Positions 1-7,942 of a stretch of DNA of 48,644 nucleotides are shown here, one piece after another; position 1 is the first letter of the stretch; the number at the start of each line of letters is the position of its first letter. The notes below the pieces were generated by a model that did no database searches, was not told the origin of the DNA, and saw nothing but the letters and a program-made list of their open reading frames with translations. The stretch comes from Elizabethkingia argenteiflava (GTDB lineage: Bacteria; Bacteroidota; Bacteroidia; Flavobacteriales; Weeksellaceae). Where the stretch lies: NCBI RefSeq assembly GCF_009904105.1, contig NZ_JAAABJ010000685.1:1-48644 (forward strand), read 5' to 3'. Both the position numbers and the translations under genes were made by a program.

Positions 1-1
1 A

Positions 2-184
2 GCCAAAAATTATTATTATTTTGATGAAGAATTATATAAACGAAGGTTCAATATAGAGAAAGCAAATGCTTGGCTGGATAGTTTCAAAGCATTATTTATA
101 CGATTTGAAACTTCTGTAATAACATGGAATTCTTTGCGTTATATTGCTTTTGTTATTTTATTCCGCAGAAAACTAATAGTTTAA
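2..184 (+). CDS. Transposase, C-terminal fragment (IS4/IS5 superfamily), cut by the window edge
   Basis: An open frame enters from the left edge and ends at a TAA at 182-184, giving the last 60 residues of a DDE transposase. It carries a Y-(2)-R-(3)-E pattern (Tyr, Arg, Glu in the segment YKRRFNIE), which surrounds the third catalytic acid in IS4/IS5-type transposases. The stretch ANAWLDSFKALFIRFETS and the hydrophobic IAFVILFRRK tail are also typical of the C-terminus of these enzymes. The start and the other catalytic residues lie outside the window, so intactness cannot be judged. No terminal inverted repeat could be fixed downstream. Family placement is by recall of the motif. Confidence 0.75.
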   Translation, partial: AKNYYYFDEELYKRRFNIEKANAWLDSFKALFIRFETSVITWNSLRYIAFVILFRRKLIV

Positions 185-484
185 ACAAGTTCATATCCTT
201 AGCATATTTATCGTCATAAAAAGTTTAATTAACTTAGCTTTCACCTTGGCGAATAATAGGTAAAGTAAAGCGGCCTATTAGTATAAAGTGATTGCTGATC
301 TTATATATGGCTTAGTTCCAAAGAGGGGGATAGCATAGCAGTCTATCATTGACTAAATAACTCTACACTTTTTGGGTATTGTATATAAAAAGCTGCTGTT
401 AGAAAGTTTTACGGTAGCCGAAGATTAGGAATGGGAACAGCAGCTTCTACAATGGAAAGAGATAAATAAAGCGGATTTTTGAAT
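185..484. other. Gene-free stretch between transposase and sigma operon
   Basis: No credible reading frame on either strand. It should contain the right end of the insertion sequence, whose boundary I cannot place, and at its far side the probable terminator of the minus-strand sigma operon. Confidence 0.5.
385..446 (-). terminator. Probable terminator of the sigma-factor operon
   Basis: Perfect 11-bp inverted repeat: AAGCTGCTGTT at 390-400 and AACAGCAGCTT at 436-446. Read on the minus strand, the second arm is followed by TTT and an A/T-rich run. The 35-nt loop is long for an intrinsic terminator, so the call is moderate. It lies about 40 nt after the stop of the small membrane protein. Confidence 0.5.
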
Positions 485-811
485 CTATAGTATTTCTTTT
501 TTCTTTGAGGAGTGAATGATAAAGGTTTCAGTATTATTATGCACAATTCCACTAGGAGGAGAGGAGGGCCTCTCGGAAGTTTTTACTGTGGCCAGAGCAT
601 TCTTCTCATTTGTTTTAAAAAGTACATAAGTTCCGATTGCTAATAAGGTAACTAAGATAGCAATTATCAAATTTCGCATAAGTGATAATTTGCGAGAATG
701 GCTCAGTTCATCTTCTAACAGAGTCCATACTTTTTCCTTAGAAGAGAGATCTGTTGAAATACAGTTTTCTAGTTGTTTGAATATATCGTTTAGAGGGTCC
801 TTAGGATTCAT
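485..811 (-). CDS. Small single-TM protein paired with ECF sigma factor (possible sigma regulator)
   Basis: A 108-residue protein from the ATG at 811. A longer frame runs upstream, but this start is preferred because it lies 1 nt after the sigma-factor stop codon. The N-terminal 50 residues are hydrophilic and acidic, then comes one membrane segment (about residues 55-72, NLIIAILVTLLAIGTYVLF), then a short Ser/Thr/Pro-rich tail. A cytoplasmic N-terminus, one TM and a short outer tail encoded just after a sigma factor fit an anti-sigma or membrane partner. The zinc-type anti-sigma HxxxCxxC motif is absent. Similar partners can be longer, so C-terminal loss is possible. Function is inferred from position only. 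Confidence 0.6.
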   Translation of the reverse strand: MNPKDPLNDIFKQLENCISTDLSSKEKVWTLLEDELSHSRKLSLMRNLIIAILVTLLAIGTYVLFKTNEKNALATVKTSERPSSPPSGIVHNNTETFIIHSSKKKEIL

Positions 812-812
812 T

Positions 813-1343
813 TTAAAAGGTTTTTGAAAAATAAAATTGATGTACGAGTTTTTGTAATTTCTTTTTTGCAAAGTTGAGTTGAGACTTTGAGGTCCCTTCA
901 CTTATGCCCAACTGTGCTGCAATTTCCTTATGGGAGTAACCTTCTATAGCATACAGATTGAAAATCGTTTTACTACCAGGGGGTAAGGTCTCCATAAGAT
1001 GTAGTAACTCCTGTTCATTATAAGGAAAATCCTGCAGGGGGTGAACGAGTCTCCGGGTATAGTCCTCCATAGAGATCACAGGAGTATATTTTGTACGCAA
1101 AAAATTAAGGCATTGATTGACTGTGATTTTTCTTGACCATGCATCAAAGGCTTTCCATTCTTTTAACTGAGATATTTTGGAAAGAATATGGTAAAAAGAA
1201 TCTGCCAAGACCTCTTCTATATCTTCTGGTGATGTTAAGTATCTTTTACATACAAAATGCAACTTAGGGTAATATACATCATATAGCTTTCGCTGTGCAA
1301 TACGGTTATTGCGGGAACATTGTTTTAAAATTTTTTCATTCAT
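813..1343 (-). CDS. ECF-type RNA polymerase sigma factor
   Basis: A 176-residue sigma-70 family protein of the two-domain ECF type. Region 2 lies at about residues 15-85: it contains RNNRIAQRKLYDVYYPKL, then the EDIEEVLADSFYHI segment expected to touch core polymerase and the -10 element. Region 4 lies at about 115-170, with the helix-turn-helix GYSHKEIAAQLGISEGTSKSQL. There is no region 1.1 or 3, as expected for ECF factors. It is the first gene of a two-gene minus-strand unit with the small TM protein, with 1 nt between them. ECF factors redirect core polymerase to stress or envelope promoters; the regulon here cannot be read. Confidence 0.9.
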   Translation of the reverse strand: MNEKILKQCSRNNRIAQRKLYDVYYPKLHFVCKRYLTSPEDIEEVLADSFYHILSKISQLKEWKAFDAWSRKITVNQCLNFLRTKYTPVISMEDYTRRLVHPLQDFPYNEQELLHLMETLPPGSKTIFNLYAIEGYSHKEIAAQLGISEGTSKSQLNFAKKKLQKLVHQFYFSKTF

Positions 1344-2244
1344 TTTTGTGGTTTCTAATAGATAAGACTACTTTTTATCTCAAAAGGTTGGAAAAGATAA
1401 TCAAGTTTTGTGCTACTTTTAAAAATAGCATAAAAAGTTATATCAATATTCCGCATAAGTCTTGCATAAAAACAGTTAATTAGCTGTTTTCCGATCCTAG
1501 ATATTTAATGTCAAATCTTACGAATAGGGCGATTTGAAATTGCCTAACCACGAATTTGTCAGTTCTATACCAAATTTCCTTTTATATCATCTATTATCAA
1601 AAAATATATGCTCTATCACATAGGTTTACATGTCAGGGATTTAAGTCTATATGGGCTCATATTTCGTTTCTAATATAGACCTCTATCAAGCCGTATCTGT
1701 TTAAACCCAGTATCTAAATGTAGAAAGAGCTCATCAGTCGTTATATTTGATTTTTTGATATCATCAAGCATTTTCTACATGTTTTATCCATCCAACTCAA
1801 ATGTATCGTGATATTTCTACCGGCTTGCTCCTCAAAATCGGAGTTTCCTAATGAGTACTGATAAATGTATATTGGGGGTCTTAAACTTTTTCCCGCATCT
1901 GATCACCAAAAGTTTTCTTTCGGGTCTTGGTAACCAAATAATGGTATACAGCTCATGTCTTAATACTTCTTATATTTACCCCAAAAGCGTCTTTAACTTC
2001 TCCGAGTGGGTAGTCTGTTTCAAAAAAATACTGAATCTGAAGTTCACGCCACTGCCAGTCTGTTTAGAATCTATAGTTAAAATTAACTTAACGACCTCAA
2101 TTAATAAAACTTGAGCATTATTTTTATGTACCCCCAGAGAGAGGCAGCGAATTCATTCTTTTTTTACTTGAGAGAACTTACAAATAACAGGAGGTTAGGG
2201 ATATGAATTATTTGTTAATTTTGTAGATCTTTTTATTAAATATC
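1344..2244. other. 900-bp gene-free stretch with decayed coding sequence
   Basis: Short frames exist, but none looks like a gene. On the minus strand from about 2080 down to about 1660, a protein-like sequence can be read in pieces broken by stops and frame changes. It includes GYQDPKENFW, a stop, then a frame with SDAGKSLRPPIYIYQYSLGN. I do not recognise it. A small hairpin (AAAACAG / CTGTTTT, 1469-1490) is also present. Confidence 0.4.
2216..2223 (+). promoter_or_regulatory. TAnnTTTG promoter -7 element for the LtaS-like gene
   Basis: TAATTTTG matches the Bacteroidetes -7 consensus TAnnTTTG, 21 bp before the ATG at 2245. A convincing -33 TTG at the usual spacing is not seen. Confidence 0.45.
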
Positions 2245-4176
2245 ATGAGTAGTTTTAGAAAAAATGAATATGGAGTATTGCTCTACCGCTTATTATTGGC
2301 CTATTTCTTTTATTTTGTTACCCGGATTTTATTTGCGGTTTTTAACTGGAATCTGTTGAAAATTGATTCTATAGGAGAATTGTTAAAACTCTGTTTTCAC
2401 GGGATAGCCTTTGATACTACCGCTATTTTATATACCAATTCTGTGTTTATTCTCTTATCCATACTTCCTCTTTTTGTGAATACAAATAAAGTTTATCAGA
2501 AGTTTCTTAAGAGTATTTATTTTGTATGCAATCTAGGAGCTATTGCATTTAATTTTATAGACCTTATTTATTATAGATTTACTTTTACAAGAAGTGCCAT
2601 TAATATATTAGAGAGTGTTCAGCATGAGACCAATAAAGCAAAGCTTTTTGTTGATTTTCTTAAGAACTACTGGTATATCTTTTTACTCTACATTATTTGC
2701 ATGCTGATATGGATAACACTCTATAACTTTATAAAAGTAAAAGAAAAAAACTACACGAATAAGGGGAAATATATTTTAACTTCGATCTTCGGTATTTGTA
2801 TCATTGTGATTTTGGCCATAGGGGGAATTCGAGGAGACTTTAAGAAAAGTACGCGTCCCATTAATTTGGTCGATGCCAATAAATTTGTCAACAAATTTGT
2901 ACAGGCTAATGTCGTTCTCAATACCCCATTCTGTATTCTTCGTACTATGGGAAGTGCTTCCTTTCAGAAGTTGAATTTTATGCCACAAGAGCAAGCCGTA
3001 CGCAGAGCATATCCCGTTAAACAATATCAGAATAGTCCTCCCACAAAACCCAATATAGTAATTTTTATATTAGAAAGTTTTTCACGAGAGTATATTGGTG
3101 CATTTAATAAGGGCATTAAAAACTATGTCAGTTATACTCCTTTCCTAGACTCTTTATCTCAGCAGAGTATGATTTTTACCAATGCCTATGCCAATGGATA
3201 TAAATCCATCCATGGAATGTCGTCTGTGCTATCTGGAATCCCTTCTTTTAAAGATGCTTTTACCTCTTCCCCTTATCCCAATCAGAAAATAGAGTCGCTG
3301 GTTTCCATTTTAAACGGCCAAGGATATGATACCTCTTTCTTTCATGGCGCCCCTAATGGATCAATGGGTTTTTTAGGGTATGGGAATATTTTGGGTTTTA
3401 AACATTATTATGGGAAAACAGAATATAATAATGACCGAGATTTTGATGGTGTTTGGGGCATATGGGATGAGCCTTTTTTTCAATTTATGAATAAAACACT
3501 CTCACAGAAAAAGCAACCTTTTATGGCGACACTATTCTCGGTAACTTCACATGAACCATTTCAGGTACCTGAAAACTTTAAAGGAAAATTTCCTAAAGGT
3601 CATGTGCAAATGCATCAGGTAGTAGGTTATACAGATTATGCACTAAAAAAGTTTTTTCAGTCTGCCGCGAGGGAATCTTGGTTTAAAAATACCATTTTTA
3701 TTCTGACCGCTGACCACGACAACCAGAGTTATTATGAAGAATACCAAGTGGGACTTAACAAGCAGGCGGTTCCCATTATAATCTATAAACCTGATGGAAG
3801 TTTGAAGGGGATAAGCGATGAATGGGCTCAGCAAATCGATATTTATCCCACTGTCATAGATATGATAGGTTACCATAAACCTTTTAGAAGTTGGGGAGTG
3901 AGTCTGTTTGGTGACAAAAACCAGCCTCCTTTTGTGGTAAACTACATGGATAATACCTATCGTTATGCTTTCGGTAATTATATTTGTGTATTCGACGGTC
4001 AAAAAGCTTTAGGTTTTTATGATAAAAACGATAAAGGCTTAAAAAATAATTTGATAAGTCGCCGGAACGAGGAAATGAATCAAATTGAATGGCAGTGTAA
4101 AGCCTTTTTACAAGACTATTTTTACCGAATTATAGAAAAGAAGCTAACGAGTGGATTTTCAAACGGAGAAAAATAA
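2245..4176 (+). CDS. LTA synthase family membrane sulfatase / phosphoglycerol-transferase-like enzyme
   Basis: A 643-residue inner-membrane enzyme of the LtaS/MdoB (alkaline phosphatase superfamily) type. About five membrane helices fill residues 10-200, followed by a large periplasmic sulfatase-fold domain. That domain opens with PNIVIFILESFSREY (about 269-283, metal-binding Glu). It continues with ANGYKSIHG (about 316-324), where the Ser after Lys sits at the usual Ser/Thr nucleophile position, then VTSHEPFQVP and TADHDN (about 488-492, metal-binding Asp-His-Asp). Relatives move phosphoglycerol or phosphoethanolamine onto glycans or lipid A. Flavobacteria have no lipoteichoic acid, so the acceptor here is unknown. 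It stands alone before rplU, which has its own promoter. Confidence 0.85.
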   Translation: MSSFRKNEYGVLLYRLLLAYFFYFVTRILFAVFNWNLLKIDSIGELLKLCFHGIAFDTTAILYTNSVFILLSILPLFVNTNKVYQKFLKSIYFVCNLGAIAFNFIDLIYYRFTFTRSAINILESVQHETNKAKLFVDFLKNYWYIFLLYIICMLIWITLYNFIKVKEKNYTNKGKYILTSIFGICIIVILAIGGIRGDFKKSTRPINLVDANKFVNKFVQANVVLNTPFCILRTMGSASFQKLNFMPQEQAVRRAYPVKQYQNSPPTKPNIVIFILESFSREYIGAFNKGIKNYVSYTPFLDSLSQQSMIFTNAYANGYKSIHGMSSVLSGIPSFKDAFTSSPYPNQKIESLVSILNGQGYDTSFFHGAPNGSMGFLGYGNILGFKHYYGKTEYNNDRDFDGVWGIWDEPFFQFMNKTLSQKKQPFMATLFSVTSHEPFQVPENFKGKFPKGHVQMHQVVGYTDYALKKFFQSAARESWFKNTIFILTADHDNQSYYEEYQVGLNKQAVPIIIYKPDGSLKGISDEWAQQIDIYPTVIDMIGYHKPFRSWGVSLFGDKNQPPFVVNYMDNTYRYAFGNYICVFDGQKALGFYDKNDKGLKNNLISRRNEEMNQIEWQCKAFLQDYFYRIIEKKLTSGFSNGEK

Positions 4177-4184
4177 AAATCTTA

Positions 4185-4214
4185 TTGCTAATTACAAAAA
4201 AATGAATATCTTTG
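4185..4214 (+). promoter_or_regulatory. Bacteroidetes promoter for rplU-rpmA
   Basis: TTG at 4185-4187, a 19-bp spacer and TATCTTTG at 4207-4214 match the Bacteroidetes primary sigma consensus. The expected transcript begins about 20-25 nt before the ATG of rplU. Confidence 0.75.
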
Positions 4215-4242
4215 CGGTTCGAATAATTTAAAAAAATATACA

Positions 4243-4641
4243 ATGTTTGCAATCGTAGAGATAGCAGGGCTTCAATACAAAGTTGAGCAAGACCAAAAAT
4301 TGTATGTTAACCGCTTAAAAGCAGAAAAAGGTAATAAAGTTACTTTTGATAAAGTTCTTTTAACGGTTAACGGGACAATAACTGTAGGCGCCCCAGCTGT
4401 AGAAGGAATCGCTGTAGAAGCGGAGATTATTGATCATGTTCAGGCAGATAAAGTAATCGTCTTCAAAAAGAAAAGAAGAAAAGGATACAAGGTGAAGAAC
4501 GGTCACAGACAGCAACTGACGCAAATTCAGATTACTTCTATTACTGGATTTGAAGGTGAGAAGCCAGCGAAGAAAGCTGCTGCTAAAAAGACAACTAAAA
4601 AAGCTGCAGAAAGCACAACCGAAGCGGCTGCAGGAGAATAA
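4243..4641 (+). CDS. rplU: 50S ribosomal protein L21
   Basis: A 132-residue L21. The conserved body covers residues 1-103: MFAIVEIAGLQYKVEQ at the N-terminus, the FDKVLLTVNG segment, and the basic KKRRKGYKVKNGHRQ that contacts 23S rRNA. A 29-residue Lys/Ala-rich tail follows (KPAKKAAAKKTTKKAAE and on), beyond the usual length of about 103; such tails are common in flavobacterial L21. It is followed 28 nt later by rpmA, the usual partner, and the pair shares the promoter at 4185-4214 and the terminator at 4950-4978. Confidence 0.97.
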   Translation: MFAIVEIAGLQYKVEQDQKLYVNRLKAEKGNKVTFDKVLLTVNGTITVGAPAVEGIAVEAEIIDHVQADKVIVFKKKRRKGYKVKNGHRQQLTQIQITSITGFEGEKPAKKAAAKKTTKKAAESTTEAAAGE

Positions 4642-4669
4642 TATTTAACCCGAAAAAAGTTAAAATAAA

Positions 4670-4927
4670 ATGGCACACAAAAAAGGGGTCGGTAGCTCCA
4701 AAAATGGTAGAGAATCTCACTCTAAAAGATTAGGTGTTAAAATTTTCGGTGGTCAAGAAGCTATCGCGGGTAACATCATTGTGAGACAAAGAGGTACTCA
4801 GCATCATGCGGGAGAAAACGTAGGTATCGGTAAAGATCATACGCTTTTCGCTTTAGTAGATGGTAAAGTAGTATTCACTAAAAAGAAAGATAACAGATCT
4901 TATGTGTCTGTAGCTCCAAACGCATAA
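4670..4927 (+). CDS. rpmA: 50S ribosomal protein L27
   Basis: An 85-residue L27. The N-terminus [20 protein letters not shown] is the flexible tail that reaches the peptidyl-transferase centre. The body contains LGVKIFGGQ, the [24 protein letters not shown] core and the VVFTKKK strand. The N-terminus begins directly with MAHKKG; it lacks the cleaved leader found in Firmicutes. Second gene of the rplU-rpmA unit. Confidence 0.98.
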   Translation: MAHKKGVGSSKNGRESHSKRLGVKIFGGQEAIAGNIIVRQRGTQHHAGENVGIGKDHTLFALVDGKVVFTKKKDNRSYVSVAPNA

Positions 4928-4949
4928 TTAATAGCGTCTATAAAAATAG

Positions 4950-4978
4950 AGCCCCAGCAAACGTTGGGGCTTTTTTTA
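4950..4978 (+). terminator. Intrinsic terminator after rpmA
   Basis: AGCCCCA (4950-4956) pairs with TGGGGCT (4965-4971) and is followed by a run of T. A standard Rho-independent terminator 22 nt after the rpmA stop. Confidence 0.92.
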
Positions 4979-5290
4979 TTTCTTTTATTCACCTTTACAC
5001 AGTGAAAAGAGCAGTTCCCTCAAAAAATAAATCGGATTTTAATTTATATTTTTTATGATTTTTAACAGGTTGTTAGAGGAGGATATTCGTATCTGGATCG
5101 CTATACTTCATTTTATATATCTAGGCTTATACTACTGATTATAAGAGTATTTTGTTCTATAAATAAACCATATAGAAGCAAATTAGCCTTAAAATAATGA
5201 AATAGAAATGTATTTTTTTGTTTATTTTTAAAATCTATTAATTTTTTGCTCTAAAATTTTGAACAGTAGATAAAAGCTTGGTATAAAATT

Positions 5291-5309
5291 ATTTTTATTT
5301 ATTCTTAAT
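5291..5309 (+). promoter_or_regulatory. Weak Fur-box-like site
   Basis: ATTTTTATTTATTCTTAAT matches 15 of 19 positions of the flavobacterial Fur palindrome as I recall it (ATTTAGAATTATTCTAAAT). The right half is the better one. The region is very AT-rich and the site is about 180 bp before the receptor ATG, so chance is a serious alternative. Confidence 0.25.
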
Positions 5310-5491
5310 AATGTATAAATTAGCGATCTCAAGTTATTAAACAATAACTGGATAAGTATATCATTCTTTTAGCTTTTATGATGATCACAGATCCATGAGG
5401 AATCTACTTTATAGACCTCATTTTCGGTAGACATGTATAAAGCTTATGATATATACGTTTTGTTTTTATGAAGTAATACAAATATTATACA

Positions 5492-7627
5492 ATGAAGAAA
5501 GCTATATTTATGGCAGGACTGTTGGTTAGCGTTACCTTATTCGCCCAGCAGACTTCTGCAGATTCTTCCATTCAAGATAAAGATATGGACGAATTAATTG
5601 TGCACGTAAACAGAATCCCCGAGATTAAAACGAATTCTGCAGCTACGGTGACCATAATTAGTGAGAAACAAATTAAAGAAATGGGGAAAATATCTCAAGA
5701 CGTTTCTCAAATTATCGGGATGGCAGTACCAGGTTTAGCATTAGCAAGTAATACCACTAGTAATAGAAGCCAGACTTTGCGAGGAAGGAGTATGTTATTA
5801 TTAATAGATGGGATTCCGCAATCTACCCCTTTGCGTGCAACGGATCGTGATATTAGAACCATAGATCCCGCAGCTATTGAGCGTATAGAGGTAGTCAATG
5901 GAGCCACATCTATTTATGGAAATGGAGCCATTGGCGGGGTGATAAATATTATTACTAAAAAAAATAAAGAAGGAAAAACTTTTGGCGGACAGACCAGCTT
6001 TTCCACTACCGATCACGATTATTTTGATAATAAAAAAAGAGGTTTTGGCTATAGGTTTAACCAACAGTTTTATGGCAAAAAAGATAAGTTCAACTACCTA
6101 ATCAATGGAACCATTAATCAAACAGGTTCCGCAGTAGATGGCGATGGAGAATATATTTCACCTCGTTATGGTCTGGGGGATACTCGAACGCTTAATCTTC
6201 TCACTAAAATCGGGTACGATTTTAATCAAAAAAATTCTATTGAGGCCATGTACAATTACTATTCGAGTACTCAAAACACTCCATTAGTCGCCGAAGGTGG
6301 AATTTATGGACAGTCACCTCGAATTGGAGTCATAGGTACCAAGAATCCAAATGCTCAAAATGAGGGGACCCGATACAACCATAATGCGTATATTAAATAT
6401 ACGTCTAAAGATATTTTTAGAAATTCCGATTTAGAAGTCTCTGCATTTGCTCAGAGTTTATATACAGTTTTTGATTACCGGGAACATAATCCCAAAAAAC
6501 CGCGCTGGCAAAGTACCAGTGGGCAGGCTACCATTCGCGCCAAGAAATATGGACTTAGAGGACAAATGGTATCCAGAGTCAATTTTTCAGACCAGGTGAA
6601 AACTCAGTTTTTATATGGAGTCGATTATCTAGTCGATCAAACAAGCCAACCTTTGGTAGATAAACGACTATGGGTTCCAGAAATCACCTCTTATAATATT
6701 GCTCCTTTCTTACAGACTAAAACTACTTTTTGGGGAGATCTTAATTTAAAATTAGGAGTACGTTATGATCATATAAATGTAGATGTACCAGATTATAACA
6801 TATTACCTAAAAAAGACACAGATCCTCAAGTTCATGTAAAAGGAGGAAATTTAAAATATGATAATACTTCATGGAATGTAGGATTATCTTATAATAGGCT
6901 AAAAGAATTGCAGCCTTTTGTAGCCTATTCTAGAGGATTTTCTATTTTTGATTTAGGAAGAACCTTACGAGATGCCGCTGCAGATCAGCTTTCGAAGATT
7001 GAAACCTCACCAGTAAAAACCGATAATTATGAAGTAGGAGCATACTCCCAAATCGGCAATTTTTTGAGTATTAATGCTGCTTATTTTTATACCCATTCTC
7101 AATTGGGAAGTGATTTGGTTTCTAAGGCAGGTTTTTGGGTCGTTGATCGCTCTCCACAAAAAGTATCAGGTGTAGAAGTAGGAACAAATGTAAGGATTAT
7201 CCAAGAATTAGATGCGGGCTTAAATTTTACCACCTTTGAAGGGCGGAAAAAGTCCGAGGGAAGTCGTAATTGGGATGGCTATATGTCGGGATTGTCGATA
7301 CCAGCTTCAAAAACAACTATGTATTTGAGTTTTAAACCCGTAAAGCAGTCTTATTTTAATTTATATTATATTCATACAGGGACCCGAGATAGATTTACAT
7401 TAAATAGCAAAGGAGTATATAACGAAGGAGAAGGAAAGGTAAACCCTATAGATTTATTTAACTTTAGCTCCGGTTATACATTAGATAAGATTACCTATGG
7501 AATTGCTGTAGAAAATCTATTCAATAAAAGCTACTATACTCCGGTCTCTATGCTGGTCGCTCGAAACACAGAATATGCCAGAGGAAACGGACGCTACATT
7601 ACCTTGAGTATGACTTATAAATTTTAG
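5492..7627 (+). CDS. TonB-dependent outer-membrane receptor (probable ferric-siderophore uptake)
   Basis: A 711-residue receptor of the FepA/FhuE-like class. It has a signal peptide at residues 1-18 (MKKAIFMAGLLVSVTLFAQ) and a plug domain at about 45-160. The plug includes TVTIISEKQIKE, QTLRGRSMLLLIDGIPQ and the strongly conserved IERIEVVNGATSIYGNGAIGGVINIITKK. A 22-strand-type barrel follows, ending in YITLSMTYKF with the terminal Phe needed for outer-membrane assembly. There is no SusC-type N-terminal carboxypeptidase-like domain and no SusD partner, so an iron chelate is a likelier substrate than glycan. It stands alone between long intergenic regions. The substrate cannot be read from sequence. 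Confidence 0.88.
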   Translation: MKKAIFMAGLLVSVTLFAQQTSADSSIQDKDMDELIVHVNRIPEIKTNSAATVTIISEKQIKEMGKISQDVSQIIGMAVPGLALASNTTSNRSQTLRGRSMLLLIDGIPQSTPLRATDRDIRTIDPAAIERIEVVNGATSIYGNGAIGGVINIITKKNKEGKTFGGQTSFSTTDHDYFDNKKRGFGYRFNQQFYGKKDKFNYLINGTINQTGSAVDGDGEYISPRYGLGDTRTLNLLTKIGYDFNQKNSIEAMYNYYSSTQNTPLVAEGGIYGQSPRIGVIGTKNPNAQNEGTRYNHNAYIKYTSKDIFRNSDLEVSAFAQSLYTVFDYREHNPKKPRWQSTSGQATIRAKKYGLRGQMVSRVNFSDQVKTQFLYGVDYLVDQTSQPLVDKRLWVPEITSYNIAPFLQTKTTFWGDLNLKLGVRYDHINVDVPDYNILPKKDTDPQVHVKGGNLKYDNTSWNVGLSYNRLKELQPFVAYSRGFSIFDLGRTLRDAAADQLSKIETSPVKTDNYEVGAYSQIGNFLSINAAYFYTHSQLGSDLVSKAGFWVVDRSPQKVSGVEVGTNVRIIQELDAGLNFTTFEGRKKSEGSRNWDGYMSGLSIPASKTTMYLSFKPVKQSYFNLYYIHTGTRDRFTLNSKGVYNEGEGKVNPIDLFNFSSGYTLDKITYGIAVENLFNKSYYTPVSMLVARNTEYARGNGRYITLSMTYKF

Positions 7628-7867
7628 AAGAGAACCTATTACTGGATCTGGTACTGATAGTAAGAATATCAGGTAGTTATAAACAAATCTTATTCCTATA
7701 AAAAATTAACAAATTAAAAGGGATGAGATTTGTTTTCGCATGACAGACATAATTAAGCCGTTTACTATAAAAAAGGATAAGAGTTTATTCAATGCTATAA
7801 AAAGGTATGCTGTAAATAAAAACGATTTTAGCGTCTACTCTTTGTGTTAGATTTATATTACGAGTGA

Positions 7868-7880
7868 TTATCAGTGATAA
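7868..7880. promoter_or_regulatory. 13-bp palindrome, possible operator
   Basis: TTATCAGTGATAA is a perfect palindrome around a central G. It lies 18 bp upstream of the putative -33 element of the oligopeptidase promoter, a usual place for an activator or repressor site. The binding protein is unknown. Confidence 0.35.
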
Positions 7881-7898
7881 CACCATCGTAAACAGATC

Positions 7899-7927
7899 TT
7901 TGTTTTGTAAAAATCTTCTTATTTTTG
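7899..7927 (+). promoter_or_regulatory. Promoter of the prolyl oligopeptidase gene
   Basis: TTTG at 7899-7902, 17 bp, then TATTTTTG at 7920-7927. Its position supports translation from the ATG at 7943; a TTG at 7925 lies inside the -7 element. Confidence 0.65.
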
Positions 7928-7942
7928 AGAAAATCATTTTCT

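Larger units (their letters stand above)
4928..5491. other. 564-bp AT-rich upstream region of a TonB receptor gene
   Basis: No gene. It holds the rpmA terminator, an AT-rich upstream region with a weak Fur-box-like site (5291-5309), a small hairpin (AGTTATT / AATAACT, 5332-5349) and an imperfect -7-like TACGTTTTG at about 5456. Confidence 0.5.
7628..7942. other. 315-bp upstream region of the oligopeptidase gene
   Basis: No gene and no good terminator for the receptor upstream. It contains a 13-bp palindrome (7868-7880) and the oligopeptidase promoter. Confidence 0.5.

Noticed and set aside
1295-1483. 62-codon plus-strand frame over the sigma-factor start
   Set aside because: Begins inside the antisense of a clear sigma-factor gene and has no recognisable domain.
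1851-2114. 87-codon plus-strand frame in the 1344-2244 gap
   Set aside because: No family features and no promoter; the opposite strand shows better, though decayed, protein-like sequence.
7640-7680. CTGATA / TATCAG hairpin after the first TonB receptor as a terminator
   Set aside because: Stem of only 6 bp and no T-run; receptor transcription end remains unassigned.
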